Assembly: GCA_030770545.1 (NCBI GenBank)
Contig: JAUCMP010000028.1
Span: forward strand, 16,582,001 to 16,646,000
From: Macropodus opercularis
Lineage: Eukaryota; Chordata; Actinopteri; Anabantiformes; Osphronemidae
Length of the DNA stretch: 64,000 bases
Direction of reading: 5' to 3'
The notes beneath the pieces are model-generated. The model had not been told where the DNA came from and made no database searches. It saw only the letters and a program-made list of their open reading frames with translations. Shown piece after piece: positions 1 to 14,398 of the stretch; within the stretch, counting starts at the first letter, position 1; every line of letters begins with the position of its first letter. Position numbers and translations under genes: made by a program.

Positions 1-3000
1 GAGAGACGAGGGAAGGGATGAGAGGAGAAGGCAATCAGAGATGAAAGACAGACACAGAGCTTTGGGCTGAATGTGACAGAGAGCGTGGCGGCTCGGTCGG
101 AGGCACCGAGGGAGAAATGAGACGCTCAGGTCCACACACCGGCTGGAACAAGCACAAAGACGCCGGTCCTCCGTCACGCGTCCGCATCAGGAGGCGGCCA
201 GCTGCTCCGCGTGTTCGCCGGTAGGACATAACGACGCCATCTTACTACGGCTTTGACCCAGTTGGTCAGATACCGACGCTCAGCCGACGTCACCGTGAAC
301 CTCTAGTCAAACGCATCCATCAGGTGACTGGCAAGAATAAACGAGCTCAGGTTCATCAGGTGAACGTTACTATTTCCCACGACAGTCTGCTGTACCTGCT
401 GATGGTTGGAACAGTGGACGCTTTTTAATGTGTACACCTCAGGTTGAACCTGGGGGCAGCACAGCTGATTTGAATGCTACACGGAACGCAGCCCTGTGAT
501 CGTTTCAACAACAGCAAACATAGTCCCGTGAAAAGGAAATGCCAAGTTTGATTGGTGTTGGCCGGGTCAACCCACAATTAGTCTGACGTCCATGAATTAT
601 AATTATCATGTGACTGTATGCGGTTGCCTAGATACGGGCTTCCCCCAGGACCTATGTGTCTGCTCGACTGTGCCTCACAGCAACAGTTACTTCTCGTCAC
701 GGCAACGGAAGAGAGAGGACGAAGACGAGGGTGAGCTCTGTTCTTCAGCTAGAACCTTCATAGATGGGGTCTAACACTGAACGTTCAGACAAACGTCCAC
801 CGTCACTCACGGTCTTCGAGTAGATCCCGACCAACAACTGGCCTGGACGGGCTAACGAGGGCCAGTGTTCCTCACTGGGTTTGAAGGGCCCTCGTGGCTC
901 ACTGAGCCCACGCGCCTGCTCTTAGCACGTGTACTGTGAGGTCCTGACCACACGAGGGGAGCAAAGCGCCGCTCACGGAGCTCAGCTGTTGGCCTGTGGA
1001 GGGAGGTGCCCTTACTGTACAGCCCTAAGCCCGACTTCGGTTCCAGATTAACAGCCGCTCACCATCTTAATGGCGTTGCTAAATAAATCAGATGGACTCG
1101 TGCGGTGCCTGGGCCAAATGAATGGCCTCATGCTGCAGACAGTAATGTGAGCAGCTTGCTGTGTGCGGACGTGGAAGCAGGGGAACCTCGTGGCCACTCG
1201 GTACAGGGGGCCGCTAGACCTTTGAAATGGCTTAATGAGACAGGGACTAGCTGCCGTTCCAGCTGGTTTACCTTTACTCCAGGTGGTCCCTGTGGCCCAG
1301 GCAAGCCTGGCTCTCCCTAAAAGGACAGCAAATAAACAGATGAAAAGGCTTTAACATACTTTTCATATGGTTGCAACAATTAGTGAGTTTTACTTTTAGT
1401 TCTAGGTAATAGTTTCAAACAACAACTGATGTAGAAGGTTAAAACGTTTGCACGTGCTAGAGTCACGCTGCTTTGGAAGTGGAGCCACATTGTACCATGA
1501 CAACCTTCTCATAGTGTCAGGGTCTCAGGGCTACGCCTGCAGCAGGGTCTGGTTACTGGAGATTACTACAGTAGATTGTGAATGATTCTGCCGCTGGGAC
1601 TGATTGAACCATGGTTGTCGAACCTCCTCGAGGTGCTTTCGTGAACTGATCCAACTGTTGTTTGTGTGTGAGAGAGCAGGTGAGACAGGAATTGTCCCGT
1701 TCTCAGTCAGAGCAGCTCTGGTTCTGTTCGTTAACACATCTGCATCCGTTTCCCTGCCCGTTCACCAGCGCTCGCTCACGGAGACGCTCATTAGACTCCC
1801 CGACTGCTTCCAGCTGCTCACGTCATTAACGTTGTATTAACGATCTACTGTTACAGTTCGCAGAGTTACAGCTCTACTGCTGGGTTTACTCCATGACAGT
1901 TCAGCCAAACCTGCTGCTGCGTCTGCTTCAGCACCATGATGAAGGCTGAGCACTGAGCAAAGCAGAGACGCTGCTTTTCTTCCGGCGTTGATGAGGACGG
2001 TTTGTGTGTCTGAATCTCTGGAAAACCTCCACTTGTCGCCGTCCACACTAAAGACGAACTGAAACTAAACGCTTCTCTCTGCTGGTGATGCAGGTTTCAC
2101 TTAGATAGATAACAAGGCGAACACAGCGATGTCGTTTTTAATTTTAAACCTAAACTTGAGAGACGCGGCTGATTTGAATGTGTAATGTCGACGTGGCTAC
2201 ATTTTCGTATTATCTGCCAAACGTAAGCTTATGATGTTTGAGTGGTTAAAGGCCGCATTAACGCTCCAGCAGTCACACAAACACAAACGGATGCTAGCGG
2301 GGGATCAAAGTGCTCTGGAACGAGGCTTTGTGAATCCGCACTGATGATTCAACTACAGATAGGCTGTGTGTGTGTGAGATAAAGTAAACTAAGAGTAATC
2401 CTTGGGCTTTAAGTAAGTCTGATGGATCCGGGTATCAGCAGGTGTCTGACACGGTGGCTTGACGTTGGTAACAACATCAAGGCGTTTTAGCATCGAACAG
2501 ACATCCTGTGTGCTCTGTGGATTAGTCCTCTAATCTTTCTATCTGTAGAAGACTCGCTCAGTGTCCTAGTTCAATGTCAGATCATCCACACAGATTCGCA
2601 CTTAATTAAAATGCCTTGTCAGATTGTGCGGGAAGGAAATGTGGAGTGAATGAAGTATGAGACGCATCACTTTGTCTGGGAAAATCACGAGCAATGATCG
2701 TGGCGATTGCGAAAGGGTCACCCACACAGTGGAGCGACGCGGGTCCTCCATCACAACATTTCCTGTACATGTGAGGCTGCAGATGGATGAGGACAAACAG
2801 AAGCCAAACAACCCTGATCCATGTGAACCCAAACCCGTGGAGACAGAAGTAGCCTCAGAGCTAGAACCTGGCAAACTGGAGCCTTCGCAGGATGTTTCAG
2901 GTTGGCTCACGCATTTTATTCTGACTCGTCGTGTCCTGTAGGTCCGTCCAGCAGCAGACGGCTGTTGGTCTTGATGAGCTGCTCTACATCTCAGCATCGT

Positions 3001-6000
3001 TTGCCCGTCTGGGTCTGACGCAGCCTGATAATCAAGCATTCACCAATGAACACCGACAGCTTAATGCAGTCTCCGTTACAAGGCAATTAGAGCTGCGACA
3101 ATGCCCGGCAGTAAAACTATTTACCGTAATAAAAGCTGCGTTCACGTTCTTTGTTAGCCAGCATCGTAGTAAACATCGGTTTGAATAGAAGGGCGGCTCT
3201 CGTGTGAGGATGCAGTGGGAAGCTGCTCTGCACGCGACGCCGTCCCGCTGACAGACACACAACTAGATGTGTGTGCGTGTAACTGTGTGGTCGGGGGTGG
3301 AGGACTTCACCAGTCCGACCGTGGATGTAAATGTGTGAACATTTGCAACGCAGCTGTTCGTTGCTGGCTCTATCCCCTGTGATGGACGGGCCCTGTGACC
3401 CCGCCTCTCGCCCAACAGCACGGCCTGCGACCCCACGAGGACTGAGCTGTAGCAAGTGGGTGGCTGAGGGACGTCCCCAGCTACGGTAGCGTCATCACAT
3501 TCCCACAGACCTGGGGTCAGTATATTCAACCTGTACATACTGAGCCTGGACATGTCGTCTAAAGGGCTGACAGACTGACTGATGGCGCCACGTCACCCCT
3601 TTCAAATAGTGGAGTTGCTCTTTTCTAACAGGTAGAATGGACATTTACTTCCAGCTGTGATATATAATATACTATAATCTTCCAGTGTTCATGAGCTGAT
3701 TGTTATCAGAAATCTATGAATTACAAATGAGTCTCAACAGGCTTTGAGTGATATACGCATAAAGCGTAACAGCCTCGATAAAAAGCAACGAGCTGCATCA
3801 ATATCGTTTCACTTTCCCCCAATCAAATCATTCCAACAGCTAAACCGACCTGCTGACGCCCGTCGTCAACGCACAGACGCTGCTCGCAGCTTTGAATGAG
3901 TGAGGCAGGAAACGATGAATTCAAGCTCTCACGCTTACGCTTCCCTTCAAACCCTTATGAAGGGCGTCTAGAGGCCACCAGGAGCGTAGAATTCATGTCC
4001 ACTCACCGAGGAACCTGGAGCTCCAGCGGCGCCGGCAGGCCCGGCATCACCCTTCCCTCCCTGAGGACACAACAGACGTGTCAGTGCCTGTGGTGAGCAC
4101 CAGAAAACTACACATCGATGCGTCAGGGAGCTGCGAAGAGCTTGTTCTGCAGCTCAGTGCAGTATCTGGCCTTAATATTCAGACTTTCAGGCTCTCGTGT
4201 TCCCGTGTATATATGTTGTATCGGAAGCTGAAGTTATGGTTGAGTGGATTCATAGGTAGGTTTGCGCTTCTCGAACGCTCCAACGTTCACCTATTAACTG
4301 CTTCGCTCTCAGCTGAATTGCTGTGTGAGCGTGATGCTGGTTTGCCTGGTGGTCAGAGACGCTGCAGTGAGCCAGCAGCTTGTAAAACTACAAATAAAGA
4401 CATTTTAAGCCACACCACAACATGCGAATAAGGTTTCAAACGAGGCCACGAGGCCGCTCTAACCCGTTAAACGACGCTTTCGAAAGCACTGCAATGTTCC
4501 ACGACCCTGGAACCGACAAAGAGCAACCTGTGAAATACATCCCTGCAGTCACAGCAGGCGTTTCTACACAGTCTCTGCAAAGCTGAGACAAAGATCTGCT
4601 CCACGTTTCCATTCATGCAAAAGCAACCTGTTGATTTCCTCATTAGTGATGCATCCGACTGAATACACGCTGTGACGCTGCAGTAGCTTCAGGTGTTGCA
4701 GCAGAAATCGATTGAGACGTGATGAACGTGTCCAGTTGATTCTGCAGATCTTATCAAGCCTCTTGTACAAACAAGATTTCCATCAAATACAACCACTCAT
4801 GCATCACTGACTCATCAGTGACATGTTCCCCTCCACAGCTAACAATCAGTCATTTTAAACACGTGATGCTGTTCTAAATAAAGCACAGACAACACTGCTC
4901 CTTCCATCTGTTTGACTTGAACATTTACTTCCTTTTGTCCTGAATCTGGCTTCGCTGCAGCGTTTCAGAGGAGGCAGAGCTTCCGGGTCCAGTATATGTG
5001 TGAAGTGCAGAGCTCAGCATGTGGGCAGCGAGGAAACAACTGAATTAGCTCCCCGCTGCGTCTGTGTTCTTTTGATGTGTCTCACCACGTGAAGCCCTTA
5101 AGAGCAGCAGACCTCATAATTACACAGCCAAGACGCCCACCACTGGCCAATAAATGACAAGATGACATCAATCCCGCGCGTCTACAGCAGGAGAAACTAG
5201 AGCAGCTAATCTGCTTCTGCCCCACAGTCCTGCTCCAACAGGCGCGTGCTTGACGTCTGCAAGAGCCGAAGCAGTGTCCATAAAGAAATGCAAGAAGACG
5301 CCAGACAGCGTGGCCCCGTGTAACAAACTGCAGATGGCCCGCTCTTCAGGGTGTGTACGGCTCCTTCGTGTTAGGAGGATCTGGGTGAGGTGGTTGGAGC
5401 ATCTGATAAAGCTTCTTCCTGCTCCACCATGTGGTTTTCTGGGCACATCCAACTGGGAGGAGAAAGACCGAAGCCACAATGCGCTGGAGGGATCGCACAT
5501 CCCGTCGGCTCTGGGGACGCCTCGCACCCTCACATCAGGCGTCCGTAAATTCCTTTTCTCCAGCAGTTTAAATCACCGTGAAGTGTCTAAGCTGTTCTAG
5601 CTACAGTAGCTGCGTCTGGAGTTTGTGTCAGTGAAACGTAAAAATGAGGGTGAACCTGCCTCCTGCCCAGCTGGGACGGGTTTCAGCATCCACTGATCAA
5701 AGATGCAGACGGGTGAGCGAGTCCAAGTTCTCACCAACAGGACAACGTCAGTGCACATCTTTACCGTCAGGCCTCAGGGCTCAGCTGACAGCAGAGGCTA
5801 TTTGAGTTCATGCTGTTCCAGAAACATTAATGTTAACTAAGAATAGAGACATTAGAGTGACAGTGAAAATATCCATGTGAACTATTCAAACTTCTTTGCT
5901 GTTCTGCTCCCTTTGGATCAGACATCCATCTGTTGATATCGTACTTGCTGTTCTTGTCCGCTAAGGAACCTGAACGCACCTCTAGCTCGGTGACGAAGCT

Positions 6001-9000
6001 CCTACTCAATCCACTGTGCTCAGCTCCACCAGACGTCAGTCGTCACTAAATGACCTCGAAGGAGAAGCTGCAAACTGTTGGACCCTGTAAATCTTTGGGA
6101 AGCGATGTCTGAGGATGTGCGAGTTAGTTGTCGCGGTGAAGCTGCGAGTCCCACTCGTAGTCCCTGAGGCTGCTACTAACGACAGAGGGCGAGAATAATC
6201 ACTGGAAACCACTGTGGCTTCTCTGTGGTTTACTGTCAGTTAAAGCTTCAGACTTGCTTTTGTTCACACTCTCGAATGATGAATTTTAAATTAGCAGATA
6301 AGAGAACATGTAACATGTAACTGAGGCCGTGTGAAAGTCCATCGTGTTGGGCGTAGAGTTCCTGATAGTCACTAAGCTGCTGAGTTGGAACATGCTCGAC
6401 ATGTGAAACATACAATCAAAAGTCCCTCTGAAAGCCAGCAGCGTGTATTCAGCAGTGTTTGTGATTGAAGACCGTGTTGACAGCCCAAACACTCGATGGC
6501 CTGTAGGTTTAGGCCTCATTAGCGTTAAATGGAGCCGTCACGGACGGCTGGCCACATCTTCATTATCGTTGTCGGGAGCCGTTTCCTCAGGCGCTGACCA
6601 CACCGGCAGCTAATTTAGGGCTATTCACAGCACATCTGGCTGTTTTGTCGCCGCTTCACCATCACTGGGTTCACTCCACACGTCGGCGTGAAGCTTACTG
6701 TGCACAGGCTTGTCAGTGAACCTCACCCCACAAAATAGTTGGACTAAACATTAAGTTAAGCTGCGCTCGATGGTGAGAATGTTGTTTCAAAGAATCTGAC
6801 CATGTGGTAGCTATAGAGGCAAATTCCTCTCAAGCCATTACATCTGAATGAATTCTAAGAACGTGACCCCGGTGGCCTTGGTAGTAGCTGGTTGCGGTCG
6901 TGACGCACAGCTGTGCTTCAGAATAAGAGTCCAGCCCCAAAAGTCAGCTCACGAACCCTGTGAAGCGCAGACATTCAGGCTGCAGCTGCCTTCCTCTGAA
7001 GAGCCACGGTTCTTATGGATTCTGTAACGAGCTGTAGTAGCGCAGTCCACAAACCAAGATCAGTCCACAACGTCACCGAACTGCTGAAGTGACCTGCAGC
7101 GTCTTCACCCCTGGCCTCCCGTGATCCACCTGTACCTCACAGTGGCTCACGAAGCTGACGCCACTGGAAGGAAACACGGACGAGACGCTCAGCGACAACA
7201 CGCGTCGTTCCAGCTTTCGCTTTATCTAACAGCCTCCAGTCTTCAGGCAGATCTCTCCCTCTGATTCATTGACGCCTTTTGCCTTTGATATGCACCAAAC
7301 ATCACCGGGTATCGTTTCTATGGTGACACTTCTACACTTCTGTCCTTACTGGTGATGGAATCAGACCATTGCAAGTCAGCACATCCCAGAAACTCTGTGT
7401 CCGCCTCATCTCCGTTCAAGCCTAATGAAAGCTGGTGGTCATCACTGAACGGGCTCTTTCCATCAGGACAGGAATAAATCAGTGTGTGCATTCAACACCT
7501 TGGTAAAACCCAGGTGGAAATATATTCACATAAACATTTGAGTGAAGTTTCAGTGAAGGAACTCTGTGCAAATTACACTTAAAGTGAGTCAATATACTTA
7601 AATGTACTTCTTTACTTATTGGTTCCACTCCTGTTCGTGTTTCTCTTGGACCGGTACCAGTCTATGCTAAGCTTACACACTTCTCCACCAGAAGACCGAT
7701 AATTAACAACACAGTCTTTAGAAATATTGGCTGCATTGACGAACCCTGGCCCACGGCTGGTTGGCAGTCGCTTGGCGCTGGAGTCAGGTAACTCAGGCCA
7801 CTTACTGGCAGCTTGAGGCACATGTACCACACATGGACACCAGCTGAGCTGTGTCAGCGTTGTGTGCACCCCCACCCTCCAACCGGTGGAAAGCAGATTC
7901 TTTGGGAAAGTAGTTTATTATGAAAACAGAACGAGTCCCAAATTACTAAGCAGGAGTCAAACTGCTGCTCAAAGACCCGAAATAGCATCACAGCGTTGAA
8001 GCTGGTGGGCGTTCTCACATGTCCGCACATGTGTGCATGGACTCTCTCATTCAGCTACTCTATGTGTGCATGTACTGAAGAAGTCGGCAGAAATAGTAAC
8101 TAAACACTGATGAATGAAAGATAGTGTTCCACGTGGGAAAACATGTGGACTAACTGCTACTAACTTTCACTTTGTGGTCCAGAGTAAAAATAACTCGTGC
8201 AAAACCATAAATGACAACGTCACTGATAAAAGCAAAACTAAAACCTTTGATGACTTAGTACGACGTGAGGACCAAGTCTGCTTTGAACTGAAGGCTCATT
8301 TATTTCCATTCAAATCTGAACTCTACTCTACAGGCCTCTCAGCTTGTTTGGCTGAACAGAAGATGCAGGTGACAACGGTTCACCGACAGCCCAGGGACCA
8401 GACGTGTCCATGCACATCAGCAGGAAGAGAGTGACCGTCACACAACACGCGTACGACCCACGGCCAGACACACACTACAAGCAGTTCCAGCCGCTGGCCC
8501 AGCAGCCAGAATGAGATCACTGCCAGGACTGTGTTTTCTGTCTGAGCACAACGTGTGCATCCAAGTTTGTGGCAACAATCTGACAAACGTCCATTTCCTG
8601 TTTGTGGCGCACACGGCAGTTTGGTGAAAACCTTCCATTATGGGGAAACTCCTAGAAGTCTAGTCAGGTTAAGTTCATCAAGAACTGACGGGTGGCAGCG
8701 AAGCTCTATGCTGGGAATGTGCAGTAGTTTACGGGTCTGCTGGTGTCTCCACACTTCACACTGACCTTTGGTCCTGGAGGCCCGACTAGTCCGCTGGAGC
8801 CTGGTAGCCCTGGCTCCCCCTGGTTGACCAGCAAACACACGCTCATTTTAACCACTGCTGTGCTAAATCTGTAGAGACTTAACTAGAAAGAAAAACCACC
8901 AAGTGTCAGTCTAGCACATTGTAGAACGGAACTGGATCTTACCGCTGAGCCAGCTTCTCCTGGTTCGCCTCTCTCACCGGGAAGACCCTGGAAGAGGGCA

Positions 9001-12000
9001 TCGGAAAGTAAGACAAGCTGCCAAAGGTGAGAGAAACTTAATGTGACCGTTAATATGCAGACCAATGAGTCTGTCAGCTCGGTCAGAAAGGCTCCACGCG
9101 CTTCCACTACAGCCTTAAATGTCACAAGCGTGCAGCCATCCACTCAACAAAGATCCTTGAACTGGCCGTACCTCCGGTCCAGCAGGTCCTGGTTCTCCCG
9201 GTGAGCCTGGCTCCCCCTTGTCTCCCTGAGCAGCACCAACAGGATAATGAGTAAGTGAACCACCACGTTACTGCTGCAGCAGCTTCTCTGAGGTCTCACC
9301 TTGCTACCTTGAAGACCGGGCTCTCCTCTTGGTCCTGTGGGGCCGTCTTCACCCTGCCCAGACACAGCAAGATGAAGTCAGCAAAGTTTCCGTGTTCTGT
9401 TCGATCCTGACACATCAAGCACTTTGTATAATATAAATAATACTCTGTCTAAAAGTATCATTAAGCTTCAGAAGTTCTAGGTTTTAGAGGAAAGTCAGTC
9501 CACATGGTTGATTTTCAATTGCTAAGATGACTTGAATTTAGCCAAAGTGTCTGGAAGGTGTGACACTTGTTCCAGCTGCTCGAGGAATGAATGGATTTAT
9601 TCACCTTTATTCCTGGTAAACCAGCAGGACCAGGCTCGCCAGGTTTCCCATCTTTACCCTTGGAATCGAGACAACGTTGCCTGTTATGTACAAACAGCTC
9701 TATGCTGGCGTATGTGAAATAATTAAAGGGTCCAGTTTAAAAAACAATCAGGACTTACAGGCTTTCCATCGGGTCCTGGTGGGCCTTCGCTTCCTTTCTG
9801 ACCTTGTGAACCCTACAGATATACAGCAGGTATAACATGGTCCACAGCAGCAGAACACCCCCAGGTTCCAGTACGTTACAGTGAAACGATCGAAGGACAC
9901 ACCCACGAGTCCAGACAGTGAAAGATTTAAAGATATGTCACAGATCACAGCAACGGGACACATACGAGCCTCCAGCTACGTGTTATGTTTCATAGTTCTC
10001 TGGCCCAGTAGTGTATTATATATTAAAACAATTCTACATCATCTGGTTCAGTGGCTACGTCAAGGCGATAGCAGTGAGCTCATTCCCCCTATGACCCTCC
10101 GACCACAGCGTAGGTGAGTAGAGGTTCTTATTAGAGGCCAGACGTCAGACCTAGTGTATTTTTGGGTAACTACATCAGTGCCACATCAAATACACACAAA
10201 TAGTTGTTTCTAGTTTCCAATTTGCACGTTGCGGCGTCTCCTCCCTTCCCTACAGCCTCAGATCAGTATCAGTGTAAAGTGTGTGTAATAACCTCCAGCA
10301 TAATTACACAGCGATGACTCATGTTGGAACCAAGCGAAACATCTAGCGCATGTACCTTCAGCTACGGTATCACTGCAATACTGTGTGATGAGGACGCATT
10401 TAAAGCAGAACCGAGCACTGGGACGTCAGTGGCCTGGCTTCCAAACCGGACCACCAGGTATCACCTGCCCTGCGTGTGTGCAGCGCGCGGCCATGTTACC
10501 GTGCGTCCAGGCGAGCCACGCTGGCCCGGCGGGCCGACCGCACAGTCGCAGCCCTCTTCCTCTGGTGTGGCTGTTCGATTCAGAGGACACTGGGAAGACA
10601 CAAAACGCACTGTGCACACTGTAGCAGGTGGAGTTCAATGTAGAGAGTATTTAAACTGCTTCCTCTTCATTTCCTCAGTCAATCAAAGCATTGAAGAAAA
10701 ATCAGATAAATGTGAGAAACAAGTTAAAGCTGCACTCACCCTTTCATCATCCTGTACAACACAGCAGAAACGCCAGGGTTATTGTTTTGGACAACACAGG
10801 ACACAAGAAACAGATTGTGACCATGGAGACCAGGGACGAGCGACTTCTTACCACGGAGAAGATCTCACAAGCTGTTTCTCTCTCGCTCTGGTAAGGATCA
10901 CAGTACAGACGCAGCTTCTGGATCTCAACCTGCATCAAAGCAACAAGGCAAAGGTCACGAGCTCGAACCTTCGATCACAGGTCACGGAGACCTTTAAAAT
11001 CAGTGGCTGCTGATGGGTTTTGCTCTTTTTTTAGGACACTGACTCCAGATTAGACAGACTTGGATCATCGTAGATGTCTCCCTTAATTATGCTTTTCATT
11101 ATGCATCAGCCAGCTAACGCTAACCCTTCATTTACAGCAGACAACAGGCTGTAGGTCTCTCTGTGGATTCTTCCACGTTGGACCAAAGGCGCCGTCAGGT
11201 GTGATTTCTGGAGACTATTGTAAGAGCAGCACAACAGATGAATCCCTGCTGGGTCTCTACGTGAACCCACCGCCCCTTTCCTCATGCGTTCGTACTCACT
11301 GGCACACCAACGTCTGCCCCTCTCGTCTTGGCCACCTGCGTCTCCCCATTGATGTAAATGGGCTCCACCGGTTCGAGCTTGACTTCCTCAATCCGCCGGT
11401 CGTCGAGAAAACCGGTGACGAGACGCGGCCTCACCAGGAGCCTGAGCTGGTGCCATCTTCCATCAAACAGAGTCTGCAAGAAGGCGCCGATGTGAAAGCA
11501 TCGGTGAGAGATGCAGCTGTAGCAGCTACGCAGGTTTGAGTTTATGCACCTGAAGCACATCTTTGTTCAAGCAAAGCTGGACGTGAAAACATTTATTAAC
11601 TCGTCAAACCCTCCCTGCCTCCGTCTGACATTTGTGTTGGCAGCCCCACCGTGTGCACCTGTTTCATCTGAGTTGTCAAATGCTCCACTAATAGATGCAA
11701 CTGCTTGGTCTTACGGGCAAGAACAGCTTGTTTTTCCATCACAAACTGTTTCTTAAAGGCTGAGTCCGTGCACACACGCGTGGAACAGAGCTTCTATTGT
11801 GTCTCCCTCATTTCCCAGCGACAAACCACAGGCTTCTACCTTCTACCACATCAGACTGAATCAAATCAAACATTTGCACACACAAATTGAACATGATTAT
11901 AAGCCCGCTCCTGAACGGTGTAGGTGTGTGAGAGAATGCTGTGACCCCGGCATGTTCAACAGGATGTATTATTACTTGGGCTGCCATGGAAACAGAGACG

Positions 12001-14353
12001 TGCTCTCCAGGAAATGCGCCGACTATTTCCACGGGAGGAAAACAGTGGTTTTAAAGCAGGACACTTTTCCCATCACATCCCATCTACATCAGTCCCACAG
12101 TGGAATGAGCTGAACACTGGCTGATGTTTAAATTACTGCGAGCTTGGAAGAGTCATCCCAGCCAGGTCCATTCAAACAGCTCAGGATGAGGAGAAACACT
12201 CCTCCATCAGTACAGCTCCAGTGTCTTTACTTTACTCCCTTCCTCCACGGCGCGTGTAGTCGTGCTGACATCCCAGGTTTTACCCTGCAGCCCAGTGTGT
12301 GTGTGTGTGTGTGTGTGAATGAGCATGAGCGAGCTAACGCAGCACGAGGACGCGCAGCTCCAACATATTATTTTAGAGCATAAGCATCATGGAGACCTCA
12401 CTCAACAAACAAGGCTGAAAGTCGCTGCAGCGCGTCCAGACGGACGTGTGGACTCAAAGCTACGCACCTGGAAGCCAGCGCTGAAGGTGATTCGTTGGTC
12501 CCTTCCTGTGAAGCTGGTGGTGGTGAAAGTGACACTTTTGTCTTTTCCGCTTAGTGTCACTGCAGCCTGCATTTCTTGATCTTTCGACAGCACCCTCCAA
12601 AGGTCAAACGGCAGCTTGCTCGACGCCCCTTTTAGGCGCAGCGTGGCTACAAAAACGTAGGATGGAGGGAGGCCTTCTGGGAAAATGTCCCTGGTACCAA
12701 AGTAGAAAATCAGAAATAGAAACAGTAGACGTGGCCAGAACTGAATGAAGGTGAACACAGAATGCTACCTGGTATTCTCCGTAATGTCCGTGGCCGCAGT
12801 AAGAGCGTAGGCTGCCTCAGAAACCAGAGATCCAGGAACCTTCTTTGCCTTCCTCTGGATGTTCATGCCCACCATCAGCTCGAAGCCTTTCTCGTCTCGG
12901 GACGCCACCGGGATCCGCGTTGGACAAACGGACTCTACAGAATAAACAAAACGTTTCCAGCTGACGACTAATTACGATTCAGTGAGTGACAGCTTTTCCC
13001 GGTCAGCTTGGGTACAACGTGTTCCAACTGCTCGGGTGGGAGTCTGCAGCCGGAGCAGAGCTGGGACCTGATTCCATCCTGAAGAGCGGAGGAAACACCT
13101 GATGAACAACTCACATCGCATGCACACAAGCGTACGCGCTGACCTTCACATAGCTTCTGCTCCATGGAGTCTCGGATGCGGTCAATGGTGGTGTAATCTT
13201 CCGCATAGAGCACATAGGTGGATGAAGGTTTGTTAGCGATGGAGATCAGCTCCGAGGTGGTGATCTCACTGCCGACTCCAACCGCAAACACGGTGATCCC
13301 CTGAGCCCGTGCCTCCACGCTGGCGTCCACCTGAACAAACACGGGCCTTCAGAGCGCAGAACGCAAACGAACACAAGCAGCGCACGTGGACGCACCTACC
13401 ACGTCATCCTGGGACTTGCCATCGGTGACCACCACGGCGATGCGGTTCTTGACCTGAGTGGACCGCTGGGATGACGAGAACACGTGGTCCACAGCAAACT
13501 TGATGGCCCGTCCCGTCTGCACGTCACAGAGAGCAGCGGTGAGCGTGTGGGGGCTCTGACAGCTGCTGCATCACACACTGCTCATTAAGTTATATGAACA
13601 CATAAAACCTCTCTGTTTTTATATTTTCTTTTTGACAGTTAAAGTCCGCAATTGAAAGAGGACGTGTTTATATTTGACTGTATGTTTAAGGCTCAATCTG
13701 TGGTCATGTTGCTACAGATGTACCTGTGGTAAGTATGTGTTGTTTTGGGCCTAAGTGTAGCCTGCCTGTCCAGAACCAGGCCCACATCGGCTCCTTTTAT
13801 CCGTTTCTGGTGTTTGTCTGGAGAACGCGGAGGCTGAAGGCTCTTTACGGGATGTGTTAGAGAATATTTTGGGACTTTTATTCTTCAACCACCTTTCTGG
13901 ATGCAGCAAGCTGCTTCCCAGTAATCAGTGTTTGTGTCTGGTGGGATACTTACATTTTCAGTGTTTTCCCACAATAAGTGCGTAAACGGTAAAAGTACTA
14001 CTACTAATAATATTGTGTTGTCCTGCCTGTGTGTTGCCTCCTAAATAGCCGATGCTCCGTATGTCCTCGATGAGCTCCGCTCCACCCTGGTGTCTTCCCA
14101 AAGGAATCTCCAGACGAGGTGTGTCGCTGTACTGGACCACAGCCACCTACAGCAGAAGCAGCTCGTGAGTAACAGAGACACAGGGACGGGCCGAGTCCAG
14201 AACAGTGACCTGTACCTGTGTGTAGTGGGAGCTGATGTCGAACTGGCTGGTGATGTTGATAAGCCACTGCTTGGCCCTGTCGAAGTCAGAGAAGCCAACA
14301 CTCCAGGAGCCGTCAACAATGTACACCAGGTCGTTAATGGCTGTGCTGCAGCC

Positions 14354-14398
<45 letters not shown>

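Noticed and set aside
3117..3455. Minus-strand Gly-rich stretch (GREAGSQGPSITGDRA) resembling collagen
   Set aside because: Gly spacing is not maintained and there is no 45/54-bp exon with matching acceptor and donor.
10436..10480. Plus-strand PGFQTGPPGITCPAC, reminiscent of a collagen hinge
   Set aside because: Wrong strand for col21a1 and no splice sites in a sensible register; resemblance taken as chance.
10321..11013. 230-codon plus-strand open frame
   Set aside because: It runs across col21a1 exons 10852-10929 and 10500-10559 on the opposite strand and shows no domain; composition shadow.
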